From CAVSVP01 sp963731125 (lineage in GTDB: Bacteria; Pseudomonadota; Gammaproteobacteria; Competibacterales; Competibacteraceae), in assembly GCA_963731125.1 (NCBI GenBank), contig CAVSVP010000007.1:310001-374000 (forward strand): 64,000 bases of DNA, in the 5' to 3' direction. Every line of letters begins with the position of its first letter. The first letter of the stretch is position 1. Made by a program: the position numbers and the translations under genes. Of the stretch, positions 27,601-36,368 are shown piece after piece. The notes beneath the pieces are model-generated. The model did no database searches. It saw only the letters and a program-made list of their open reading frames with translations, and had not been told where the DNA came from.

Positions 27601-29115
27601 GAGGACCTGGCCCAATTGATTTTTGATCTTAAGCAGATCAATCCCCGGGCTCTGGTTTCCGTAAAATTGGTCGCTGAACCGGGGGTGGGCACCATCGCTG
27701 CCGGAGTCGCCAAGGCCTATGCCGACTTGATCACCATCGCCGGTTACGACGGCGGCACCGGCGCTTCACCCTTGACTAGCGTAAAATATGCCGGTTCGCC
27801 CTGGGAACTGGGGTTAAGCGAAACTCACCAGACGCTGCGCGCTAACAATTTACGTGATAAGGTGCGGTTACAGACTGATGGGGGTCTGAAGACCGGTCTG
27901 GATGTGATCAAGGCAGCCATTCTGGGCGCCGAAAGCTTCGGTTTCGGTACCGCTCCCATGATTGCCATGGGCTGCAAGTACCTGCGCATTTGCCATCTGA
28001 ATAACTGCGCCACCGGCATAGCCACCCAAAACAAAGTATTGCGGATGCAGCATTTTAGGGGCGATGCCGAAAAGGTCATGAACTATTTCCGGTTTGTGGC
28101 CCGGGAGGTTCGGGAACTCATGGCCAGTCTGGGAATACGCCGTTTTGCCGACCTTATCGGTCGCATCGATCTACTGGAAGTTTTGCCGGGCACTACCCCT
28201 AAACACGCCCGTTTGGATTTGTCACCGCTTCTATCGGACGGCGGCTTGGCGGCGGACAAGCCGCAATTCTGCATTGAGCCCCATAACGAGCCCTTCGATA
28301 AAGGGAAATTGGCAGAACGGATGGTAACTGATGCCCTGTCCGCCATCGAGGGCAAGCAAGGCGGCGAATTTTGCTACGAAATACGTAATGTCCACCGTTC
28401 CATCGGCGCACGCCTGTCGGGAGAGATTGCCCGACGTTACGGCAACGACGGCATGGCGGAGTATCCTATCACGTTACGGCTCAAAGGCACCGCGGGCCAG
28501 AGTTTTGGGGTCTGGAATGCGGGAGGCTTGCATATGTATCTGGAAGGAGACGCCAACGATTATGTGGGCAAAGGTATGGCCGGAGGTAGGCTGGTCATCT
28601 ATCCGCCGGCCAATAGCCGGTTTGCAAGCCAGGACGTGCCTATCATCGGCAACACCTGTCTTTATGGGGCTACCGGCGGTAAACTGCTGGCCGCCGGCCG
28701 GGCCGGTGAACGCTTTGCGGTGCGTAATTCCGGTGCTCATGCCGTGGTAGAGGGCGTGGGTGATCACGGCTGCGAGTATATGACCGGCGGCGTGGTCGTC
28801 GTGTTAGGCGAGACTGGGCTTAATTTCGGTGCCGGTATGACCGGTGGATTTGCTTTCGTACTTGACGAGCAGAATGTCTTTTACGATCGCTATAACCACG
28901 AGCTAATTGATATCCATCGGATCGCCACCGAAAATATGGAACCCCAACGCAACTACCTGCGTTCCCTAATCGCAGAGTTCGTACAGAAAACAGGTAGTCG
29001 CTGGGGACAGACGATTTTGCTCGATTTTCGCTACCATGCGAGTAAATTCTGGCTGGTCAAACCTAAAGCGGCTGAACTCGCTACCCTGCTGGATACGTTG
29101 CTGGAAGCCGCTTGA
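24634..29115 (+). CDS. gltB: Glutamate synthase (NADPH) large subunit
   Basis: Makes two glutamates from glutamine and 2-oxoglutarate. From the ATG chosen (GGAG six bases upstream) it is 1493 residues. A TTG at 24604 is open but unsupported. The N-terminal glutaminase nucleophile is the Cys in DNCGFGLI, about residue 19, exposed after propeptide removal. A central domain and the FMN domain (SLGALSPEAHEALALAMNRL, RSNSGEGGEDPVRYG) follow. The 3Fe-4S cysteines are in CKYLRICHLNNCATGIATQ, and a C-terminal GXGXG beta-helix (MYLEGDANDYVGKGMAGGR) ends the protein. It is followed by gltD after 148 bases. Confidence 0.97.
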   Translation: MQTIHSRGLYRPEFEKDNCGFGLIAQMDNQPSHWLVKTSINALARLTHRGAVAADGKSGDGCGLLMKKPDGFLRSVAADAGIKLADTYGVGTLFLHTDPDLAQRARRYLAAELAQEGLQVAGWRSMPINPEACGEESRRTLPCIKQVFVNAPPGMAETALERHLYLARRRAGKRIQTRDEVFYVVSLSTRVISYKGLVLPTNLPVFYPDLNDERLASSLCLFHQRFSTNTLPQWRLAQPFRYLAHNGEINTIQGNRNWSQARSYTFATPVFPNMDDVRPLVNMTGSDSSSLDNMLEVLVIGGIDIFRAMRLLIPPAWQNVENMDPDLRAFYEYNSMHIESWDGPAGIVLTDGRYAACVLDRNGLRPARYVITRDRHVTIASEIGVYDYTPEEVVTKGRMKPGEMLAVDTETGTLLTPAAIDNELKSRHPYRQWLSRHTYRLRSLLKRGGEIEHDILTSHSFKTDTLAVYQKLFQVSFEERDQILRILAEVGQEAVGSMGDDTPFAVLSAQPRSLYDYFRQQFAQVTNPPIDPLREAIVMSLEVCLGAEANMFEEREEYAPRLVASSPVLTEHRFRALLEFDDVHYPHYRIDLNYPAEEGLEQAIRRICEEAVAAATAGKVLLVLSDRDITRDRLPAHALLAVGAVHHRLTEAGLRCNVNLVVETATARDPHHFAVLLGYGATLIYPYLAYECLHDLVRSGEIPSRDTAMLAENYRKGINKGLFKIISKMGISTINSYRGAQLFEIVGLHDEVVNLCFKGTTSRIQGSQFADLEADQRQLARDARRVCKEIDQGGLLKYIHGGEYHAFNPDVVMTLQEAVKSGDYSDYLKFVKLIDERPVATLRDLLQLRSDVIPVPVDEVESIAAILPRFDSAGMSLGALSPEAHEALALAMNRLGGRSNSGEGGEDPVRYGSERMSKIKQVASGRFGVTPHYLVNAEVLQIKIAQGAKPGEGGQLPGDKVDALIARLRYSRPGVALISPPPHHDIYSIEDLAQLIFDLKQINPRALVSVKLVAEPGVGTIAAGVAKAYADLITIAGYDGGTGASPLTSVKYAGSPWELGLSETHQTLRANNLRDKVRLQTDGGLKTGLDVIKAAILGAESFGFGTAPMIAMGCKYLRICHLNNCATGIATQNKVLRMQHFRGDAEKVMNYFRFVAREVRELMASLGIRRFADLIGRIDLLEVLPGTTPKHARLDLSPLLSDGGLAADKPQFCIEPHNEPFDKGKLAERMVTDALSAIEGKQGGEFCYEIRNVHRSIGARLSGEIARRYGNDGMAEYPITLRLKGTAGQSFGVWNAGGLHMYLEGDANDYVGKGMAGGRLVIYPPANSRFASQDVPIIGNTCLYGATGGKLLAAGRAGERFAVRNSGAHAVVEGVGDHGCEYMTGGVVVVLGETGLNFGAGMTGGFAFVLDEQNVFYDRYNHELIDIHRIATENMEPQRNYLRSLIAEFVQKTGSRWGQTILLDFRYHASKFWLVKPKAAELATLLDTLLEAA

Positions 29116-29263
29116 TAAAAATAGGCGTGAAGGGAAAGGGAATACGCTTCACGCGGTCAATATTGACGAGTAGAGTCAATCTACTACTTCGTTCGATTGG
29201 CTGCTACAGCCGACGTGCTATGTTCACCCGCTATGTAATTAGCAATATCGCTAGTGGTTTACT

Positions 29264-30676
29264 ATGTCAAAAGCCAAGCCTTTGCTGTTTGTTGACGTTC
29301 CCCGACAAGATCCGAAAAAAAAGAGCGCCCGGCTGCGGGTAACTGAATTTCAGGAAATTTACGGCCAATTTGATCCCGAAACCGCCGCCAATCAAGCCGG
29401 ACGCTGTCTGCATTGTGGCAATCCGTACTGTGAATGGAAGTGCCCGGTGCACAATTATATTCCCAACTGGCTGCAGCTGATTAATGAGGGAAATCTATTT
29501 GAAGCGGCGGAATTATCGCACCGCACCAACTCCCTACCTGAAGTCTGCGGTCGAGTCTGCCCTCAGGATCGCCTCTGCGAAGGAGCCTGCACCCTAAATG
29601 ACGGTTTCGGAGCGGTTACCATCGGCGCCATCGAGAAATATATCACTGACGAAGCCCTTAAGCAGGGCTGGCGTCCGGATATGTCCCATGTCGTGCCAAC
29701 CGACAAACGCGTCGCCGTGATCGGTGCCGGACCGGCTGGCCTGGGTTGCGCCGATGTTTTGGCGCGCAACGGAATCAAAGCGGTGATCTACGATAAGTAT
29801 TGCCAGATCGGCGGCCTGCTCACCTTTGGAATACCTCCCTTTAAGCTTGAAAAAGAGATCGTGCAAACACGCCGAGCCATCATGGAAGGCATGGGGATAG
29901 AATTCGCACTCAATACTGAAGTCGGGCATGATGTTGCCTTTGCAAAGCTTTTGGAAGAGTACGATGCGGTGTTTCTAGGCATGGGCACCTATACTTATAT
30001 GAAGGGCGGTTTTGCCGGCGAAGATCTGCCGGAGGTATACGACGCGCTGCCTTATTTGATTGCCAATGCCAATCGAGTATTAGGTATTGAGCAATGTCCC
30101 AGTGATTTCATTGATATGAACGGGCAGCGCGTGGTGGTATTGGGGGGCGGCGATACGGCCATGGACTGCAATCGCACTGCCATTCGTCAGGCGGCGGCCC
30201 GTGTGACCTGCGTCTATCGCCGTAACGAAGCCAATATGCCCGGTTCTAAACGTGAGGTAGCCAATGCCAAGGAGGAAGGCGTGGAATTTTTTTGGAATCG
30301 TCAGCCCATTGAGATTATTGGTGACCACAAGGTAGAAGGCGTTAAGGTATGTACTACCCAATTAGGGGCTCCCGATGCGCGAGGTCGCCGCAGTCCCGAG
30401 GTGGTGCCAGGGTCTGAGGAAGTCATACCTGCGGATCGGGTGATTATCGCCTTTGGCTTTCGCCCCAACCCGGCACCCTGGTTATTTGAATTCGGCATTC
30501 AGGTGGATGAACGCGGACGGATCAAGGCCTCGCCTGGCAGCCAGTTCAAATTCCAAACCACCCATCCCAAGGTATTCGCCGGCGGGGACATGGTGCGCGG
30601 CTCGGATTTGGTGGTGACTGCGGTTTTCGAAGGTCGCGAGGCAGCCGAGGGTATTTTGGATTACCTAGAGGTTTAA
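29264..30676 (+). CDS. gltD: Glutamate synthase (NADPH) small subunit
   Basis: Supplies electrons from NADPH to GltB. The 470 residues have two N-terminal 4Fe-4S cysteine clusters (CLHCGNPYCEWKCPVHNY and EVCGRVCPQDRLCEGAC). The FAD-binding motif AVIGAGPAGLGCADVLA is near residue 150, and the NADPH-binding VVLGGGDTAMDC near residue 290. GSDLVVTAVFEGREAA closes the FAD site. The protein and its neighbour gltB form the normal heterodimer pair. The 148-base gap before it contains no other gene I can support. Confidence 0.97.
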   Translation: MSKAKPLLFVDVPRQDPKKKSARLRVTEFQEIYGQFDPETAANQAGRCLHCGNPYCEWKCPVHNYIPNWLQLINEGNLFEAAELSHRTNSLPEVCGRVCPQDRLCEGACTLNDGFGAVTIGAIEKYITDEALKQGWRPDMSHVVPTDKRVAVIGAGPAGLGCADVLARNGIKAVIYDKYCQIGGLLTFGIPPFKLEKEIVQTRRAIMEGMGIEFALNTEVGHDVAFAKLLEEYDAVFLGMGTYTYMKGGFAGEDLPEVYDALPYLIANANRVLGIEQCPSDFIDMNGQRVVVLGGGDTAMDCNRTAIRQAAARVTCVYRRNEANMPGSKREVANAKEEGVEFFWNRQPIEIIGDHKVEGVKVCTTQLGAPDARGRRSPEVVPGSEEVIPADRVIIAFGFRPNPAPWLFEFGIQVDERGRIKASPGSQFKFQTTHPKVFAGGDMVRGSDLVVTAVFEGREAAEGILDYLEV

Positions 30677-30743
30677 ATGGGATAGCTCGTTGTTTATCCA
30701 TGGCTGCTGCTAAAGGCCAACCAAGCTGCGGAACACCGCCGCC

Positions 30744-31847
30744 ATGAGCGCATTGCAAAACGACAGCGTACTGCGTGCATGGTTGCGCCAACCCGTCGAT
30801 TTCACTCCTGTTTGGATCATGCGTCAGGCGGGTCGTTATTTGCCTGAATATCGTGCAACTCGTGCCCGGGCAGGTAGTTTTATGGCGCTGTGCCACACGC
30901 CTGAACTAGCCTGTGAAGTGACTTTGCAGCCGCTGGCGCGCTTTCCCATGGATGCGGCTATTGTTTTCTCCGATATTCTCACAATTCCAGACGCTATGGG
31001 GCTGGGTTTGTCCTTTAGCGAAGGTGCAGGACCACAACTGGCACGGCCGCTCTGTACCGCAGCGGATATCAAGCAGCTGCCGGTGCCTGATCCGGAAGCA
31101 GAGTTAGGCTACGTCATGGACGCTATTCGTCTGGTTCGCCATGAATTGGCTGGGCGGATACCTTTACTCGGGTTTGCCGGTAGCCCCTGGACCCTGGCTA
31201 CCTATATGGTAGAAGGAGGAGCCAGCAAGGAATACAGTCGTATTAAAAGCATGTTGTTTGCGCAGCCGGACTTATTACACCGCCTGCTTGCTACCGTCGC
31301 CCAGAGTGTGACCTTATACTTGAATGCTCAGGTAGCCGCCGGAGCACAAGCGTTAATGGTATTCGACACCTGGGGCGGTATTCTCTCTCCTGAGCATTAT
31401 CGGGAGTTTTCGCTGCGTTACATGGCTCAGATTACGGATAATCTGGCGCGCGAAAATGAGGGAAGACGGGTTCCTGTGGTGCTGTTTACCAAGGGCGGCG
31501 GAGCCTGGTTAGAGGCCATAGCCGGAACGGGTTGTGACGCAATAGGGCTAGATTGGACGGTCAATATCGGCGAGGCTCGCCGCCGGGTTGGCCAGCAGGT
31601 GGCATTACAAGGTAATCTCGATCCCTGTGTATTGTATGCGCCGCCCGCTCGGATTCGCCGGGAAGTGGCAAAAGTCTTGGCCGATTTTGGTACCGGTAGT
31701 GGCCATGTCTTTAACCTGGGACACGGGATTCATCCTCATGTCGATCCGGAACATGTCATGGCCATGGTTACGGCCGTTCATGAACTCAGCGTTCCCTATC
31801 ACTACATACCCAGTCCAGCGGCAATCGACCCGGAGCAGAACGGCTAA
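30744..31847 (+). CDS. hemE: Uroporphyrinogen decarboxylase
   Basis: Converts uroporphyrinogen III to coproporphyrinogen III, committing the tetrapyrrole to heme. The 367 residues include the substrate-binding N-terminus TPVWIMRQAGRYLPEYR, the catalytic aspartate segment FSDILTIPDAMGLGL, GFAGSPWTLATYMVEGG and the C-terminal FNLGHGIHPHVDPEHV. All are diagnostic. It is 67 bases downstream of gltD. The cobalamin genes later in the window use the same precursor, uroporphyrinogen III. Confidence 0.97.
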   Translation: MSALQNDSVLRAWLRQPVDFTPVWIMRQAGRYLPEYRATRARAGSFMALCHTPELACEVTLQPLARFPMDAAIVFSDILTIPDAMGLGLSFSEGAGPQLARPLCTAADIKQLPVPDPEAELGYVMDAIRLVRHELAGRIPLLGFAGSPWTLATYMVEGGASKEYSRIKSMLFAQPDLLHRLLATVAQSVTLYLNAQVAAGAQALMVFDTWGGILSPEHYREFSLRYMAQITDNLARENEGRRVPVVLFTKGGGAWLEAIAGTGCDAIGLDWTVNIGEARRRVGQQVALQGNLDPCVLYAPPARIRREVAKVLADFGTGSGHVFNLGHGIHPHVDPEHVMAMVTAVHELSVPYHYIPSPAAIDPEQNG

Positions 31848-32097
31848 AAACGGGCTGCCAGCCATGCTACACAGGGCTAAGCTCGCTGTTTTACAAATTT
31901 GCCATCAGCTTTCTTTGCGGCTTCTGGCAAAATGAGGAATCTCTTTACTTGTCCGAGCGGATTAGCCATAGTTCCGGGGTAACCCTCATTCCTGTTACCG
32001 GCATGATAGTCTCGCCGCTAGGGCATAGAGAAAGCCTCGGTTATCTACCTCGATGATGGCTCCTGGGGGAACTTATAAGATCACAGGGGTTCAAGCA

Positions 32098-32529
32098 ATG
32101 ACGGCCAAAATCCTGTCAGCGGGAATTGTTGTTCTCCACTGGCATCATGATCATTATCAGTACTTGCTGCTGCGAGCCTATAACTATTGGGACTTCCCCA
32201 AAGGAATGGTGGAATCGGGCGAAACACCGTTGCTAGGCGCTATTCGCGAAGTTAAGGAAGAAACCACTATTACCCAGTTGAACTTCCACTGGGGCTATAT
32301 TTACCGGGAGACTTACCCCTACAATCACGGCCGCAAGGTAGCTCGTTATTATATTGCCGAAACTCCCACTACCTACGTGTACTTACCAGTCAATCCGCTG
32401 CTGGGTAGGCCGGAGCACAGCGAGTATCGCTGGGTTAACCGTAACGAAGCCTGGCAGATGCTCACGCCACGGGTGCGTGCAATTCTCGATTGGGCTAATG
32501 GTGTCATCGGCATAAAAGCATCGGGTTGA
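32098..32529 (+). CDS. NUDIX hydrolase
   Basis: Small nucleoside-diphosphate-linked hydrolase of the MutT/bis(5'-nucleosyl)-tetraphosphatase type. From the ATG with AGGGG upstream it has 143 residues. An in-frame ATG at 32053 would add 15. The NUDIX box is at about residues 37-59: G-x5-E (GMVESGE), seven residues, then REVKEET. The usual Gly after EE-x is Thr here, and the metal-binding RE-x2-EE core is intact. WDFPKGMVESGE resembles diadenosine tetraphosphate hydrolases. Substrate cannot be fixed from sequence. It stands alone with 205 untranslated-looking bases after hemE. Confidence 0.88.
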   Translation: MTAKILSAGIVVLHWHHDHYQYLLLRAYNYWDFPKGMVESGETPLLGAIREVKEETTITQLNFHWGYIYRETYPYNHGRKVARYYIAETPTTYVYLPVNPLLGRPEHSEYRWVNRNEAWQMLTPRVRAILDWANGVIGIKASG

Positions 32530-32625
32530 ACAAAGTTAATTATGCAACTTCGCGCGGTCGGGATTTACAATTTTATCGCTTGAGTCTATGTATTATTAAA
32601 CCCATCTACGTCGCGGAGTCATGTT

Positions 32626-33225
32626 GTGGAAAAAAATTTCAAACCTCTCAAGTTTCACCGTCTTGAGTCCAGTGTCAGCTATTTTCGGCCCCGTCAAGAT
32701 TTGCCGGATCGCATCAAAGTCACCAGTCCTGCTGTTGATACGATGACCGACCTGCGGCAAATGCCGGCGATCATGGTATCGCTTACTACTCCCCTGGATA
32801 TGGCGTTGGAACGCATGGTCAAGGGTGGCGTGCGCATGCTGCTGGTGACCGATGCCGACGGCAGAGTGCAGGGATTGCTCACAAGCCGCGATATTCAGGG
32901 CGAAAAACCGGTGAAGATTCTGGAAAAAACGGGAGGTACCCGCAAGGATCTGTTAGTTGGCGACCTGATGACCACGAAGAGCAGACTGGAGGTGCTGATG
33001 ATGGGGGATGTGCTGCGGGCTAAGGTAGGCGATATTATTGCTACCCTGCGCGAGGTAGACCGCCAGCACGCTATTGTCGTGGATCATGACCCGTATAATG
33101 GCGAATTAGCGGTACGAGGTATTTTTTCCCTGTCGCAAATCGGCAGGCAACTGGGTCTCGAAATCAGCCCCTCCCAGCGTGCCACCACTTTTGCCGATTT
33201 GGAGTGGGCGATTCACCATTCTTAA
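32626..33225 (+). CDS. CBS-domain protein
   Basis: The 199-residue soluble protein starts at GTG with CGGAG seven bases upstream. It has two CBS motifs: MPAIMVSLTTPLDMALERMV through LLTSRDIQGEKP (about 45-95), and LVGDLMTTKS through HAIVVDHDP and GIFSLSQIGRQLG (about 110-180). CBS pairs normally bind adenosine nucleotides and regulate a partner; no effector domain is attached here. Its 3' end is close to the DUF1622 gene, so the two may share a transcript ending at the terminator at 33802. Confidence 0.88.
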   Translation: MEKNFKPLKFHRLESSVSYFRPRQDLPDRIKVTSPAVDTMTDLRQMPAIMVSLTTPLDMALERMVKGGVRMLLVTDADGRVQGLLTSRDIQGEKPVKILEKTGGTRKDLLVGDLMTTKSRLEVLMMGDVLRAKVGDIIATLREVDRQHAIVVDHDPYNGELAVRGIFSLSQIGRQLGLEISPSQRATTFADLEWAIHHS

Positions 33226-33311
33226 GTCAGGCGTTGGTACGCCTCCAGAGCAAGGCTAAAGCGGGCCAAGCTTCAGTTAAATTAGCGTTTCCATGTAAAG
33301 GAATGGCCCGT

Positions 33312-33671
33312 ATGGAATTACTCCAACACTATGTCGAAATCATCGGCACCCTGATGGAAGGTGCCGGCGTTGCCATTATCCTACTCGGTGCGCTACTAGC
33401 AACCGGCTGGTTCCTGTTCGCTGTCATCCAGCAGGGCGTGCATGGCGGTTACCACAGCTACCGCCAGGTGCTCGGACGTGCCATCCTGCTCGGCCTGGAG
33501 TTTCTGGTGGCCGGCGACATCATCCGCACAGTGGCGGTCACGCCCACCCTGGAAAGCGTGATTGTGCTGGCGATCATCGTGTTGATTCGGACCTTCCTAA
33601 GCATAACCCTGGAACTCGAACTGGAAGGTCACTGGCCCTGGCAACGCGGTCGCCTCAGCCGTCCCGATTGA
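33312..33671 (+). CDS. DUF1622 membrane protein
   Basis: 119-residue integral membrane protein from an ATG preceded by AAAGGA. The frame is open back to 33204, overlapping the CBS gene, but that extension is not conserved in character. Three hydrophobic segments are visible at about residues 15-36, 58-72 and 78-97 (VAIILLGALLATGWFLFAV, ILLGLEFLVAGDII, VIVLAIIVLIRTFLS). The LEFLVAGDIIRTV and LIRTFLSITLELELEG segments are characteristic of the DUF1622 family. Function unknown. A strong intrinsic terminator lies 130 bases downstream. Confidence 0.85.
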   Translation: MELLQHYVEIIGTLMEGAGVAIILLGALLATGWFLFAVIQQGVHGGYHSYRQVLGRAILLGLEFLVAGDIIRTVAVTPTLESVIVLAIIVLIRTFLSITLELELEGHWPWQRGRLSRPD

Positions 33672-33801
33672 GCATGGCATCTACGTATTAACCACCCCGA
33701 AATGGAGGGAGTTCCTAATTTACAGAGCATGCACAGCAGGGCAGAGTAAAGGGGCGGTCTTTTCCGCAGTTCCATTTTTTTCTCCTTTGGTGAGGTTGTT
33801 A

Positions 33802-33827
33802 GGCCAGCAGGGTGCTGGCCTTTTTTT
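33802..33827 (+). terminator. Intrinsic terminator after the CBS-DUF1622 pair
   Basis: A perfect 8-bp GC-rich stem GGCCAGCA/TGCTGGCC with a GGG loop is followed by seven T residues. This is a textbook rho-independent terminator on the plus strand, 130 bases after the DUF1622 gene. The maeB gene on the minus strand ends 14 bases further on; no T run serves that strand here. Confidence 0.9.
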
Positions 33828-33840
33828 GGCGGCAAAAGGT

Positions 33841-36156
33841 TCACAATAGCGGAGATACGGGAATACCTACGGTTCGTTCCGCTATCTGGGCATCGACCAC
33901 TGTGATAGCGGTCATATTGACGATACGCCGTACAGTGGCGGTCTTGGTCAACACGTGGGCGGGCCGGGCCAAGCCCAGCATAATGGGACCGATGGCCACC
34001 CCGTCGGCAATCATTTTTAACAGGTTAAAAGCGATGTTCGCTGCATCTAAGCTAGGCATGATGAGCAAGTTGGCAGCACCCTGCAGACGAGAGTTGGGAA
34101 ACAGACGCTGGCGCAGGGTTTCGGACAGGGCCATATCCGCCTGCATTTCCCCTTCCGCCTCCAGTTCCGGCGCTCGTTCGTGGACCAGTTGCAGGGCATC
34201 CGCCATTTTGCGTGCCTGATGCGTTTTATGGGAACCGAAATTGGAGTGAGAAAGCAGTGCTACCTTAGGCGTAATGCCGAAACGCCGCACCGCCTCCGCC
34301 GCCATCAAGGTCATATCAGCAATTTCCAGCGCATTAGGCTTCGGATTAACATTTGTGTCACACAAAAAGAATGGACCTTTGGGGGTAATGAGCATATTCA
34401 TCGCCGCCGGCGTTTTGACCCCCGGCGCCAGGCCCAGTACATCCGTGACATGTTCCAGGTGGCGGTAATAACTGCCGGTAATACCGCAAAGCAAGGCGTC
34501 TCCATAACCAAGACGCAAGAGCAGAGCACCCAGTACGGTTACCCGAGTATTCACCCGGATACGCGCGCTGCTGGGATCGACGCCGTGGCGTTCACGCAGC
34601 CGATGATACTCTTCCCAGCATTGGCGATAATGGAGATTATTAAACGGATCGACCAATTCAAAATCCCGATCGATGCGGATATGCAGCCCGAGTTCCTGAA
34701 TGCGTTCCTTTACACGCTGGGGCCGGCCGATGAGAACCGGTTGCGCTACCAAACCATCGTCGATGGCCACTTGTACGGCGCGCAACACCCTAACCTCTTC
34801 TCCCTGGGCATAAATGATGCGTTTAGGATTGGCTTTAGCGCCTTCGATCACAGGCCGCATAATCATCCCAGAGCGGACAACATACCGACTAAGCTGCTCG
34901 TGGTAGGCTTTAAAATCTTGAATGGGAAGGGTGGCTACGCCACTGGCCATGGCGGCACGAGCCACTGCCGGGGGCAATTCCAGGAGTAGACGGGGATCGA
35001 AAGGCTTGGGTATCAGATAGTCCGGTCCAAAGTGCAGAGACTGATTGCCATAGGCCATTTTCATCACGTCATCCTCATCGTAGGGTGGCGTCATGGCGAG
35101 ATCGGCCAAGGCCTGCACACAGGCCAACTTCATAGCTTCGTTAATGGTCGTCGCCCCCACATCCAGAGCGCCTCGAAAGATATATGGAAAACACAGCACA
35201 TTATTGACCTGGTTGGGATAATCCGAGCGGCCGGTGGCGATAATGGCGTCAGGTCGCACCTCTTTGGCCAGTTCCGGCATGATCTCCGGGATGGGATTGG
35301 CGAGGGCCATAATGATTGGCTGAGAGGCCATGGTTTTCAGCATTTCTTGGGTTAAAGCGCCGGCCACTGAAACCCCCAAAAAGACGTCGGCACCGACCAT
35401 GGCCTCGGCTAAGGTGCGTATCGCTGTATTTGTGGCATATACTGCTTTGCGGGGCTCCATGTTCTCATCGCGGCCCACAAAAATGACGTTCCGGCTGTCA
35501 CAGACTATGATATTCTCCCTGGCCAAACCCAAGCTGACCAGCATATCCAAACAAGCAATTCCGGCAGCGCCGGCTCCTGAGGCCACTAGTTTCACACGGT
35601 CTAGCTGTTTGTCAACCAGGCGCAAGCCGTTTAGGATGGCGGCTGCCGCAATAATCGCCGTGCCATGCTGATCGTCATGGAACACCGGGATTTTCATCCG
35701 CTCGCGCAGCTTGCGTTCCACCCAAAAGCATTCAGGTGCCTTGATGTCTTCCAGATTAATGCCGCCAAAACTGGGTTCCAGGCTGGCGATAATATCGACC
35801 AACTTATCCGGGTCTTGCTCGTTAATCTCAATATCAAAGACGTTAATACCGGCGAACTTCTTAAACAGCACGCCCTTGCCCTCCATGACCGGTTTGGAGG
35901 CCAGCGGTCCAATGGATCCTAGCCCCAATACCGCCGTACCGTTGGTAATCACCGCTACCAGATTGCTGCGGGCTGTGACGTCAGCGGCGGCAGCGGGCTC
36001 GGCTACGATCAGCTGACAGGCGGCGGCGACACCGGGAGAGTAAGCGAAGGCGAGATCGCGCTGGTTGGCCAGCGGCTTAGAAGGCACCACTTCTATCTTG
36101 CCGGGGGTAGGAAAGCGATGATAATGAACGGCTTGGTCGTAAAAGTCATCAGTCAT
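33841..36156 (-). CDS. maeB: NADP-dependent malic enzyme with phosphotransacetylase-like domain
   Basis: Oxidative decarboxylation of malate to pyruvate with NADP. The 771 residues show a malic enzyme half (about 1-425) with AYSPGVAAAC, VEGKGVLFKKFAGINVFDIE, the FHDDQHGTA motif and the nucleotide fold GAGAAGIACLDML. The C-terminal half (about 430-771) is like Pta (RIIYAQGEEVRVLRAVQ, GALLLRLGYGDALLCG), giving the usual MaeB size. In MaeB enzymes the Pta half is regulatory and not catalytic. It is divergent from the fumarase gene, with 212 bases between their starts. Confidence 0.96.
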   Translation of the reverse strand: MTDDFYDQAVHYHRFPTPGKIEVVPSKPLANQRDLAFAYSPGVAAACQLIVAEPAAAADVTARSNLVAVITNGTAVLGLGSIGPLASKPVMEGKGVLFKKFAGINVFDIEINEQDPDKLVDIIASLEPSFGGINLEDIKAPECFWVERKLRERMKIPVFHDDQHGTAIIAAAAILNGLRLVDKQLDRVKLVASGAGAAGIACLDMLVSLGLARENIIVCDSRNVIFVGRDENMEPRKAVYATNTAIRTLAEAMVGADVFLGVSVAGALTQEMLKTMASQPIIMALANPIPEIMPELAKEVRPDAIIATGRSDYPNQVNNVLCFPYIFRGALDVGATTINEAMKLACVQALADLAMTPPYDEDDVMKMAYGNQSLHFGPDYLIPKPFDPRLLLELPPAVARAAMASGVATLPIQDFKAYHEQLSRYVVRSGMIMRPVIEGAKANPKRIIYAQGEEVRVLRAVQVAIDDGLVAQPVLIGRPQRVKERIQELGLHIRIDRDFELVDPFNNLHYRQCWEEYHRLRERHGVDPSSARIRVNTRVTVLGALLLRLGYGDALLCGITGSYYRHLEHVTDVLGLAPGVKTPAAMNMLITPKGPFFLCDTNVNPKPNALEIADMTLMAAEAVRRFGITPKVALLSHSNFGSHKTHQARKMADALQLVHERAPELEAEGEMQADMALSETLRQRLFPNSRLQGAANLLIMPSLDAANIAFNLLKMIADGVAIGPIMLGLARPAHVLTKTATVRRIVNMTAITVVDAQIAERTVGIPVSPLL

Positions 36157-36368
36157 TAGAGTGATCTCGGGCAGTCTGTACGGTATATAAGCGATTAGCG
36201 GACTGGCAAGCTACAGTGGTTATTGGATAATTTGCTATTGTAGTCCAGGCAGTTTCTCGGAACATACTTAGTATCGCTACCGTCAGCTCTTTGAGTGTGC
36301 TCGGGGCAGGATGTCCGCTTATCTGGTAAGCTTGTACGGTAACAATTCACCAGTTTCGGAGGCCCATA